Shown: positions 51,501 to 63,352 of the stretch, in pieces
How positions within the stretch are numbered: the stretch's first letter is position 1
Layout: each line of letters begins with the position of its first letter
NCBI RefSeq assembly: GCF_009905375.1
Contig: NW_027417687.1
Coordinates: forward strand, 30,034 to 94,033
DNA length: 64,000 nt
Direction of reading: 5' to 3'
Source of the DNA: Apium graveolens
Lineage: Eukaryota > Streptophyta > Magnoliopsida > Apiales > Apiaceae
Notes under the pieces: generated by a model
Databases searched by the model: none
Seen by the model: the letters and a program-made list of their open reading frames with translations, nothing else
Told to the model about the DNA's origin: nothing
Position numbers and translations under genes: made by a program

Positions 51501-54500
51501 CTTATAAGGTGCAAAGTGACTCTAATATGGTGAGAAGTCACTTACATGATTGCTTAGAACCAAAATATGGGCCCAATATTGACATTGTTGGAAAGGGGTA
51601 CCAAGAGGTGGTTAAAGGATGTCTAATTGCATGTAACATGATGTTAACATGTTAATTGTATAAATATATGGTGGCAAGTGACCTTATAGGGTGCAAAGTG
51701 ACTCTAATATGGGTGAAAAGTGACTTACATGGTTGATTAGAGCCAAAATGTGGAACAAAATTAACTTGTATGAAAGTGGCATTAATAGGTGGTAAAAGGA
51801 TGTCAAATTGGATGTATATGATGATAACATGTTAATTGTTGTATATATGGTGGAAAGTGACTCTTATAAGGTGCAAAGTGACTCTACTATGGTGAAAAGT
51901 GACTTACATGGTTAATTAGAACCAAAATGTGGACCAAAATTGACTTGTATGAATGTGGCACTGACATAGTGATAAAAGGATTTCTAATTGCATGTACATG
52001 ATGTTAACATGTTAATTGTACCATTATATGATGGCAAGTGACTCTTATAAGGTGCAAAGTGACTCTAATATGGTGAGAAGTCACTTACATGATTGATCAG
52101 AGCCAAAATGTGGCCCAAAATTGACTTGTTGGAAAGGGGTACCAAGAGGTGGTTAAAGGATGTCTAATTGCATGTACATGATGTTAACATGTTAATTGTA
52201 TAAATATATGGTGGCAAGTGACTCTTATAGGGTGCAAAGTGACTCTAATATGGTGAAAAGTGACTTACATGGTTCATTAGAGCCAAAATGTGTAACAAAT
52301 TAACTTGTATGAAAGTGGCATTAATAGGTGGTAGAAGGATATCAAATTGGATGTATATGATGTAATATTTTAATTGTTGTATATATGCTGGAATGTGACT
52401 CTTATAGGGTGCAAAGTTTACTCTAATATGGTGAAAAGTAACTTACCATGGTTAAATTAGAACCAAAATGTGGACCAAAATTGACTTGTATAATGTGGCA
52501 ATAAGAGGTGGTAAAAGGATTTCTAATTGAATGTACATGATATTAACATGGTAATTTTACCATTATATGATGGCAAGTGACTCTTATAAGGTGCAAAGTG
52601 ACTCTAATATGGTGAGAAGTCACTTACATGATTGATCAGAGCCAAAATGTGGCCCAAAATTGACATTTGTGGAAAGGGGTACCAAGAGGTGGTTAAAGGA
52701 TGTCTAATTGCATGTACATGATGTTAACATGTTAATTGTATAAATATATGGTGGCAAGTGACTTTTATAGGGTGCAAAGTGACTCTAATATGGTGAAAAT
52801 TGACTTACATGGTTGATTAGAGCCAAAATGTGTAACAAAATTAACTTGTATGAAAGTGGCATTAATAGGTGGTAAAAGGATGTCAAATTGGATGTATATG
52901 ATGTTAATATTTTAATTGTTGTATATATGCTGGAATGTAGACTCTTATAGGGTGCAAAGTTACTCTAATAGGTGAAAAGTGACTTACATGGTTAATAAAC
53001 CAAAATGTGGACCAAAATTGACTTGTATGAATGTGGCACTAAGAGGTGGTAAAAGGTTTTCTATTGCATATACATGATGTTAACATGTTAATTGTACCAA
53101 TATATGATAGTCAAGTGACTATTATAAGGTGCAAGAGTGACTCTAATATGGTGAGAAGTCACTTACATGATTGCTTAGAACCAAATATGGCCCAATATTG
53201 ACATGTTGGAAAGGGGTACCAAGAGGTGGTTAAAGGATGTTCTAATTGCATGTACATGATGTTAACATGTTAATTGTATAAATATTGGTGGCAAGTGACC
53301 TTATAGGGTGCAAAGTGACTCTAATATGGTGAAAAGTGACTTACATGGTTGATTAGAGCCAAAATGTGTAACAAAATTAACTTGTATGAAAGTGGCATTA
53401 ATAGGTGGTAAAAGGATGTCAAATTGGATGTATATGATGATAACATGTTAATTGTTGTATATATGTGGAAAGTGACTCTTATAAGGTGCAAAGTGACTCT
53501 AATATGGTGAAAAGTGACTTACATGGTTAATTAGAACCAAAATGTGGACCAAAAATTGACTTGTATGAATGTGGCAATGACATGTGATAAAAGGATTTCT
53601 AATTGCATGTACATGATGTTAACATGTTAATTGTACCATTATATGATGGCAAGTGACTCTTATAAGGTGCAAAGTGACTCTAATATGGTGAGAAGTCACT
53701 TACATGATTGATCAGAGCCAAAATGTGGCCCAAAATTGACTTGTTGGAAAGGGGTACCAAGAGGTGGTTAAAGGATGTCTAATTGCATGTACATGATGTT
53801 AACATGTTAATTGTATACACTATGGTGGCAAGTGACTCTTATAGGGTGCAAGTGACTCTAATATGGTGAAAAGTGACTTACATGGTTCATTAGAGCCAAA
53901 ATGTGTAACAAATTAACTTGTATGAAAGTGGCATTAATAGGTGGTAGAAGGATATCAAATTGGATGTATATGATGTTAATATTTTAATTGTTGTATATAT
54001 GCTGGAATGTGACTCTTATAGGGTCTATAAGTTACTCTAATATGGTGAAAAGTAACTTACCTGGTTAATAGAACCAAAATGTGGACCAAAATTGACTTGT
54101 ATGAATGTGGGCAATAAGAGGTGGTAAAAGGATTTCTAATTGAATGTACATGATATTAACATGGTAATTTTACCATTATATGATGGCAAGTGACTCTTAT
54201 AAGGTGCAAAGTGACTCTAATATGGTGAGAAGTCACTTACATTATTGATCAGAGCCAAATGTGGCCCAAAATTGACTTGTTGGAAAGGGGTACCAAGAGG
54301 TGGTTAAAGGATGTCTAATTGCATGTACATGATGTTAACATGTTAATTGTATAAATATATGGTGGCAAGTGACTCTTATAGGGTGCAAAGTGACTCTAAT
54401 ATGGTGAAAATTGACTTACTGGTTGATTAGAGCCAAAATGTGTTAACAAAATTAACTTGTATGAAAGTGGCATTAATAGGTGGTAAAAGGATGTCAAATT

Positions 54501-55544
54501 GGATGTATATGATGTTAATATTTAATTGTTGTATATATGCTGGAAGTGACTCTTATAGGGTGCAAAGTTACTCTAATATGGTGAAAAGTGACTTACATGG
54601 TTAATTAAACCAAATGTGGACCAAAATTGACTTGTATTGAATGTGGCACTAACGAGGTGGTAAAAGGATTTCTAATTGCATGTACATGATGTTAACATGT
54701 AATTGTACCATTATATGATGGCAAGTGACTCTTATAAGGTGCAAGTGACTCTAATATGGTGAGAAGTCACTTATATGATTGATCAGAGCCAAAATGTGGC
54801 CCAAAATTGACTTGTTGGAAAGGGGTACCAAAGAGGTGGTTAAAGGATGTCTAATTGCATGTACATGATGTTAACATGTTAATTGTATAAATATATGGTG
54901 GCAAGTGACTCTTATAGGGTGCAAAGTGACTCTAATATGGTGGAAAATTGACTTACATGGTTGATTAAGACCAAAATGGTGTAACAAAATTAACTTGATT
55001 ATGAAAGTGGCATTATATAGGTGGTAAAAGGATGTCAAATTGGATGTATATGATGTTAATATTTTAATTGTTGTATATATGCTGGAATGTGACTCTTATA
55101 AGGGTGCAAAGTTACTTCTAATATGGTGAAAGTAACTTACTAGGTTAATTAGAACCAAAATGTGGACCAAAATTGACTTGTATGAATGTGGCAGTACGAT
55201 GGTGGTAAAAGGATTTCTAATTGCATGTACATGCTGTTAACATGGTAATTGTACCATTATATGATGGCTAAGTGACTCTTATAAGGTGCAAAGTGACTCT
55301 AATATGGTGAGAAGTCACTTACATGATTGATTAGAGCCAAAATGTGGCCCAAAATTGACTTGTTGGAAAGGGGTACCAAGAGGTGGTTAAAGGATGTCTA
55401 ATTGCATGTACATGATGTTAACATGTTAATTGTATAAATATGGTGGCAAGTGACCCTTATAGGGTGCAAAGTGACTCTAATATGGTGAAAAGTGACTTAC
55501 ATGGTTGATTAGAGCCAAAATGTGGAACAAAATTAACTTGTATG
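43178..55544 (+). repeat. Nonamer run 4 (seven units plus two variant trimers)
   Basis: Units start at 43178, 44794, 46402, 48018, 49631, 51234 and 52853, followed by trimers at 54464 and 55004. The part from about 44.1 to 49.5 kb is almost free of odd indels. Indels return after about 49.6 kb. Private variants recur about 4.83 kb apart within this run. Confidence 0.82.
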
Positions 55545-57328
55545 AAAGTGGCATTAATAGGTGGTAAAAGGATGTCAAATTGTGATAATGTTAATTGTTG
55601 TATATATGGTGGAAAGTGACTCTTATAAGGTGCAAAGTGACTCTAATGTAATGAAAAGTGACTTTACATGGTTGATTAGAACCAAATTTGGAACAAAATT
55701 TACCTGTATGAAAGTGGAACTAAGAGGTGGTAAAAGGATGTCAAATTGGATGTATATGATGTTAATATTTTAATTGTTGTATATATGCTGGAAGTGACTC
55801 TTATAGGGTGCAAAGTTACTCTAATATGGTGAAAAGTGAGCTACATGGTTTAATAAAACCAAAATGTGGACCAAAATTGACTTGTATGAATGTGGCACTC
55901 TACATGTGATAAAAGGATTTCTAATTGCATGTACATGATGCTAACATGTTAATTGTACCATTATATGATGGCAAGTGACTCTTATAAGGTGCAAAGTGGA
56001 CTCTAATATGGTGAGAAGTCACTTACATGATGATCAGAGCCAAAATGTGGCCCAAAATTGACTTGTGGAAAGGGGGTACCAAGAGGTGGGTTTAAGGATG
56101 TCTAATTGCATGTACATGATGTTAACATGTTAATTGTATAAATATATGGTGGCACGTGACTCTTATAGGGTGCAAAGTGACTCTAATATGGTGAAAATTG
56201 ACTTACATGGTTGATTAGAGCCAAAATGTGTAACAAATTAACTTGTATGAAAGTGGCATTAATAGGTGGTAAAAGGATGTCAAATTGGATGTATATGATG
56301 ATAACATGTTAATTGTTGTATATATGGTGGAAAGTGACTCTTATAAGGTGCAAAGTGACTCTAATATGGTGAAAAGTGACTTACATGGTTAATTAGAACC
56401 AAAATGTGGACCAAAATGACTTGTATGAATGTGGCACTGACATGTGATTAAAAGATTTCTAATTGCATGTACATGATGTTAACATGTTAATTGTACCATT
56501 ATATGATGGCAAGTGACTCTTATCAGGTGCAAAGTGACTCTAATATGGTGAGAAGTCACTTACATGATTGATCAGAGCCAAAATGTGGCCCCAAAATTGA
56601 CTTGTTGGAAAGGGGTACCAAGAGGTGGTTAAAGGATGTCTAATTGCATGTACATGATGTTAACAGTTAATTGTATAAATATATGGTGGCAAGTGACTCT
56701 TATAAGGTGCAAAGTGACTCTAATATGGTGAAAATGACTTACATGGTTGATAAGAGCCAAAATGTGTAACAAAATTAACTTGTATGAAAGTGGCATTAAT
56801 AGGTGGTAAAAGGATGTCAAATTGGATGTATATGATGTTAATATTTTAATTGTTGTATATATGCTGGAATGTGACTCTTATAGGGTGCAAAGTTACTCTA
56901 ATATGGTGAAAAGTATCTTACATGGTTAATTAGAACCAAAATGTGGACCAAAATTGACTTGTATAAATGTGGCAGTAAGAGGTGGTAAAAGGATTTCTAA
57001 TTGCATGTACATGATGTTAACATGGTAATTTTACCATTATATGATGGCAAGTGACTCTTATAAGGTGCAAAGTGACTCTAATATGGTGAGAAGTCACTTA
57101 CATGATTGATTAGAGCCAAAATGTGGTCCAAAATTGACTTGTTGGAAAGGGGTACCAAGAGGTGGTTAAAGGATGTCTAATTGCATGTACATGATGTTAA
57201 CATGTTAATTGTATAAATATATGGTGGCAAGTGACCCTTATAGGGTTGCAAATTGACTCTAATATAGTGAAAAGTGGACCTTACATGGTTGATTAGAGCC
57301 AAAATGTGGAACACAATTAACTTGTATG
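55545..57328 (+). repeat. Decamer T-beta-gamma, copy 3
   Basis: Tetramer 55545-56249 (complete A with GTAATGAAAAG; beta-like C), beta-type trimer 56250-56786 and gamma-type trimer 56787-57328. Total 1784 bp. A carries a deletion giving CAAATTGTGATAATG. Confidence 0.75.
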
Positions 57329-58040
57329 AAAGTGGCATTAATAGGTGGTAAAAGGATGTCAAATTGGATGTATATGATGATAACATGTTAATTGTTGTAT
57401 ATATGGTGGAAAGTGACTCTATAAGGTGCAAAAGTGACTCTAATGTAATGAAAAGTGACTTACATGGTTGATTAGAACCAAATTTGGAACAAAATTGACG
57501 TGTATGAAAGTGGAACTAAGAGGTGGTAAAAGGATGTCAAATTGGATGTATATGATGTTAATATTATTAATTGTTGTATATATGCTGGAATGTGACTCTT
57601 ATAGGGTGCAAAGTTACTCTAATATGGTGAAAAAGTGACTTACATGGTTAATAAAACCAAAATGTGGACGAAAATTGACTTGTATAAATGTGGCACTAAG
57701 AGGTGGTAAAAGGATTTCTAATTGATATACATGATGTTACATGTTAATTGTACCAATATATAATAGTAAGTGAGTATTATAAGGTGCAAAGTGACTCTAA
57801 TATGGTGAGAAGTCCTTACATGATTGCTTAGAGCCAAAATATGGCCCAAAATTGACTTGTTGGAAAGGGGTACCAAGAGTGGTTAAAGGATGTCTAATGC
57901 ATGTACATGATGTTAACATGTTAATTGTATAAATATATGGTGGCAAGTGACCCTTATAGGGTGCAAAGTGACTCTAATATGGTGAAAAGTGACTACATGG
58001 TTGATTAGAGCCAAAATATGGAACAAAATTAACTTGTATG
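57329..58040 (+). repeat. Tetramer unit A-B-C-D, distal zone
   Basis: 712 bp. C is alpha-like (AGTAAGTGAGTATTAT, GCTTAGAGCC), close to the tetramers at 558, 6661 and 8456. Confidence 0.85.
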
Positions 58041-58756
58041 AAGTGGCTATTAATAGGTGGTAAAAGGATTTCAAATTGGATGTATATGATGATAACATGT
58101 TAATTGTTGTATATATGGTGGAAAGTGACTCTTATAAGGTGCAAAGTGACTCTAATGTAATGAAAAGTGACTTTACATGGTTGATTAAAACCAAATTTGA
58201 ACAAAATTGACCTGTATGAAAGTGGAACTAAGAGATGGTAAAAGGATGTCAAATTGGATGTATATGATGTTAATATTTTAATTGTTGTATATATGCTGGA
58301 ATGTGGCTCTTATAGGGTGCAAAGTTACTCTAATATGGTGAAAAGTGACTTACATGGTTAATAAAACCAAAATGTGGACCAAAATTGACTTGTATGAATG
58401 TGGCACTAAGAGGTGGTAAAAGGATTTCTAATTGCATGTACATGATATTAACATGGTAATTGTACCATTATATGATGGCAAGTGACTTTTATAAGGTGCA
58501 TAGTGACTCTAATATGGTGAGAAGTCACTTATATGATTGATTAGAGCCAAAATGTGGCCCAAAATTGACTTGTTGGAAAGGGGTACCAAGAGGTTGTTAA
58601 AGAATGTCTAATTGCATGTACATGATGTTAACATGTTAATTGTACAAATATATGGTGGCAAGTGACTTTTATAGGGTGCAAAGTGACTCTAATATGGTGA
58701 AAATTGACTTACATGGTTGATTAGAGCCAAAATGTGTAACAAAATTAACTTGTATG
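58041..58756 (+). repeat. Tetramer unit A-B-C-D, distal zone
   Basis: 716 bp. The A start is damaged (AAGTGGCTATTAATAGG). C is gamma-like (GATATTAACATGGTAATTG). Confidence 0.85.
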
Positions 58757-59294
58757 AAAGTGGCATTAATAGGTGGTAAAAGGATGTCAAATTGGATGTA
58801 TAGGATGTTAATATTTTAATTGTTGTATATATGCTGGAATGTGACTCTTAAAGGGTGCAAAGTTACTCTAATATGGTGAAAAGTAACTTACATGGTTAAT
58901 TAGAACCAAAATGTGGACCAAATTGACTTGTATGAATGTGGCAATAAGAGGTGGTAAAAGGATTTCTAATTGCATGTACATGATGTTAACATGGTAATTT
59001 TACCATTATATGATGGCAAGTGACTCTTATAAGGTACAAAGTGACTCTAATATGGTGAGAATTCACTTACATGATTGATTAGAGCCAAAATGTGGCCCAA
59101 AATTGACTTGTTGGAAAGGGGTACCAAGAGGTGGTTAAAGGATGTCTAATTGCATGTACATGATGTTAACATGTTAATTGTATAAATATATGGTGGCAAG
59201 TGACCCTTATAGGGTGCAAAGTGACTCTAATATGGTGAAAAGTGACTTACATGGTTGATTAGAGCCAAATTGTGGAACAAAATTAACTTGTATG

Positions 59295-60008
59295 AAAGTG
59301 GCATTAATAGGTGGTAAAAGGATGTCAAATTGGATGTATATGATGATAACATGTTAATTGTTGTATATATGGTGGAAAGTGACTCTTATAAGGTGCAAAG
59401 TGACTCTAATGTAATGAAAGTGACTTTACATGGTTGATTAAGAACCAAATTTGGAACAAAATTTACTGTATGAAAGTGGAACTAAGAGTGGTAAAAGGAT
59501 GTCAAATTGGATGTATATGATGTTAATATTTTAATTGTTGTAATATATGCTGAAAGTGACTCTATAGGTGCAAAGTACTCTAATATGGTGAAGAAGTGAC
59601 TTACATGGTTAATAAAACCAAAATGTGGACCAAAATTGACTTGTATGAATGTGGCACTCAACATGTGGATAAAAGGATTTCTAATTGCATGTACATGATG
59701 CTAACATGTTAATTGTACCAATTATAGTATGGCAAGTGACTCTTATAAGGTGCAAAGTGACTCTAATATGTGAGAAGTCACTTACATGATTGATCAGAGC
59801 CCAAAATGTGGCCCCAAAATTGACTTGTTGGAAAGGGTACCAAGAGGTGGTTAAAGATGTCTAATTTGCATGTACATGATGTTAACATGTTATTGTATAA
59901 ATATATGGTGGCAAGTGACTCTTATAGGGTGCAAAGTGACTCTAATATGGTGAAAATTGACTTACATGGTGATTAGAGCCAAAATGTGTAACAAAATTAA
60001 CTTGTATG
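59295..60008 (+). repeat. Tetramer unit A-B-C-D, distal zone
   Basis: 714 bp net, but with many single-base gains and losses (for example near 59540-59580, 59657 and 59800). C is beta-like (CAACATGTGGATAAAAGG). Confidence 0.8.
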
Positions 60009-61614
60009 AAAGTGGCATTAATAGGTGGTAAAAGGATGTCAATTGGATGTATATGATGATAACATGTTAATTGTTGTATATATGGTGGAAAGTGACTCTT
60101 ATAAGGTGCAAAGTGACTCTAATATGGTGAAAAGTGACTTACATGGTTAATTAGAACCAATAATGTGGACCAAAATTGAACTTGTATGAATGTGGCACTG
60201 ACATGTGATAAAAAGATTTCTCATTGCATGTACATTATTGAACATGTTAAATTGTACCAATTATATGATGGAAGTGACTCTTATAAGGTGCAAAGTGACT
60301 CTAATATGGTGAGAAGTCACTACATGATTGATCAGAGCCAAAATGTGGCCCAAATTGACTTGTTGGAAAGGGGTACCAAGAGGTGGTTAAGGATGTCTAA
60401 TTGCATGTACATTGATTGAACATGTTAATTGTATAAATATATGGTGGCAAGTGACTCCTTATAGGGTGCAAAGTGACTCTAATATGGTGGAAAATTGACT
60501 TACATGGTTGATAAGTAGCCAAAGTGTGTAACAAAATTAACTTGTATGAAAGTGGCATAATAGGTGGTAAAAGGATGTCAAATTGGATGTATATGATGTA
60601 TAAATTTTAATTGTTGTATATATGCTGGAATGTGACTCTTATCGGGTGCAAAAGTTACTCTAATATGGTGAAAAGTAACTTACATGGTTAATTAGAACCA
60701 AAATGTGGACCAAATTGACTTGTATAATGTGGCAGTAAAGAGGTGGTAAAAGATTTCTAATTGCATGTACAGGATGTTAACATGGTAATTTTACCATTAT
60801 ATGATGGCAAGTGACTCTTATAAGGTGCAAAGTGACTCTAATATGGTGGAAGAAGTCACTTACATGATTGATTAGAGCCAAAATGTGGTCCAAAATTGAC
60901 TTGTTGGAAAGGGTACCAAGAGGTGGTTAAAGATGTCTAATTGCATGTACATGATGTTAACATGTTAATTGTATAAATATATGGTGGCAAGTGACTTATA
61001 GGGTGCAAAGTGACTCTAATATGGTGTGAAAATGACTTACATGGTTGATTAGAGCCAAAATGTGTAACAAAATTAACTTGTATGAAAGTGGCATTAATAG
61101 GTGGTAAAAGGATGTCAAATTGGATGTATATGATTAATATTTAATTGTTGTATATATGCTGGAATGTGACTCTTAAGGGTGCAAAGTTACTCTAATATGG
61201 TGAAAAGTAACTTACATGGTTAATTAGAACCAAAATGGGACCAAAATTGACTTGTATGAAGTGGCATAAGAGGTGGTAAAAGGATTTCTAATTGCATGTA
61301 CATGATGTTAACATGGTAATTTTACCATTATATGATGGCAAGTGACTCTTATAAGGTGCAAAGTGACTCTAATATGGTGAGAAGTCATTACATGATTGAT
61401 TAGAGCCAAAATGTGGCCCAAAATTGACTTGTTGGAAAGGGGTACCAAGAGGTGGTTAAAGGATGTCTAATTGCATGTACATGATGTTAACATGTTAATT
61501 GTATAAATATATGGTGGCAAGTGACCTTATAGGGTGCAAAGTGACTCTAATATGGTGAAAAGTGACTTACATGGTTGATTAGAGCCAAAATGTGGAACAA
61601 AATTAACTTGTATG

Positions 61615-63352
61615 AAAGTGGCATTAATAGGTGGTAAAAGGATGTCAAAATGATGTAACATGTTAATTGTTGTATATATATGGAAGTGACTCTTATAAGG
61701 TGCAAAGTGACTCTAATGTAATGAAAAGTGACTTTACATGGTTGATTAAACCAAATTTGGAACAAAATTGACCTGTATGAAAGTGGAACTAAGAGGTGGT
61801 AAAAGGATTGTCAAATTGGATGTATATGATGTTAATATTTTAATTGTTGTATATTGGAATGTGACTCTTATAGGGTGCAAAGTTACTCTAATATGGTGAA
61901 AAGTGACTTACATGGTTAATAAAACCAAAATGTGGACCAAAATTGACTTGTATGAATGTGGCACAGAGGTGTAAAAGGATTTCTAATTGCATGTACATGA
62001 TGTTAACATGTTAATTGTACCATATATGATAAGGACTATTATAAGGTGCAAAGTGACTCTAATATGGTGAGAAGTCACTTACATGATTGTTAGAGCCAAA
62101 ATATGGCCCAAAATTGACTGTTGGAAAGGGTACCAAGAGGGTGGTTAAAGGATGTCTAATTGCATGTACATGATGTTAAATGTAATTGTAAATATATGGT
62201 GGCAAGTGACTCTTATAGGGTGCAAAGTGACTCTAATATGGTGAAAAGTGACTTACATGATGATAGAGCCAAAATGTAACAAATTAACTTGTATGAAAGT
62301 GGCATTAATAGGTGGTAAAAGGATGTCAAATGGATGATATGATGATAACATGTTAATTGTTGTATATATGGTGGGAAAGTGACTCTTATAAGGTGCAAAG
62401 TGACTCTAATATGGTGAAAAGTGTTACATGGTTAATTAGAACCAAAATGTGGACCAATTGACTTGTATGAATGTGGCACTGACATGTGTTAAAAGGATTT
62501 CATTGCATTGTACATGATGTTAACATGTTAATGTACCATTATATGATGGCAAGTGACTCTATAAGGTGCAAAGTGACTCTAATATGGTGAGAAGTCACTT
62601 ACATGATTGATAGAGCCAAAATGTGGCCCAAAATTGACTTGTTGGAAAGGGGTACCAAGAGGTGGTTAAAGGATGTCTAATTGCATGTACATGATGTTAA
62701 CAGTTAATTGTATAAATATATGGTGGCAAGTGACTTATAGGGTGCAAAGTGACTCTAATATGGTGAAAATTGACTTACATGGTTGATAGAGCCAAATGTG
62801 TAACAAAATTAACTTGTATGAAAGTGGCATTAATAGGTGGTAAAAGGATGTCAAATTGGATGTATATGATGTTATATTTTAATTGTTGTATATATGCTGG
62901 AAATGTGACTCTTATAGGGTGCAAAGTTACTCTAATATGGTGAAAAGTACTTACATGGTTAATTAGAACCAAAATGTGGACCAAAATTGACTTGTATAAT
63001 GTGCAAGTAAGAGGTGGTAAAAGGATTTCTAATTGCATGTACATGATGTTAACATGGTAATTTACCATTATATGATGGCAAGTGACTCTTATAAGTGCAA
63101 AGTGACTCTAATATGGTGAGAAGTCACTTACCATGATTGATTAGAGCCAAAATGTGGCCCAAAATTGACTTGTTGGAAAGGGGTACCAAAGAGGTGGTTA
63201 AAGGATGTCTAATTGCATGTACATGATGTTAACATGTTAATTGTAAATATATGGTGGCAAGTGACCTTATAGGTGCAAATTGACTCTAATATGGGAAAAG
63301 TGACTTACATGGTTGATTAGAGCCAAAATGTGGAACAAAATTAACTTGTATG
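61615..63352 (+). repeat. Decamer T-beta-gamma, copy 4 (indel-damaged)
   Basis: Tetramer 61615-62295 (alpha-like C, 681 bp after many small losses), beta-type trimer 62296-62820 and gamma-type trimer 62821-63352. Confidence 0.7.

Larger units (their letters stand above)
12029..55544 (+). repeat. Central zone: ~1.6-kb nonamer (alpha-beta-gamma) array
   Basis: About 24 nonamers of about 1597-1617 bp can be followed through this zone. Each is three trimers distinguishable by fixed variants. Alpha has AGGTTTTCTAATT and GATAGTAAGTGACTATTAT. Beta has CTCTACTATGG and GACATGTGATAAAAGG. Gamma has GGTAGAAGGATATCAAATT and ATGGTAATTTTACCAT. Three tetramers (23831, 32069, 42473) and one hexamer interrupt the order. 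The regularity contrasts with both outer zones. Confidence 0.88.

Noticed and set aside
51473..51655. Frames such as 51473-51655 and 60186-60419 as small new genes.
   Set aside because: They are opened by single-base indels in the low-quality part of the array. Equivalent positions in clean copies contain stops.
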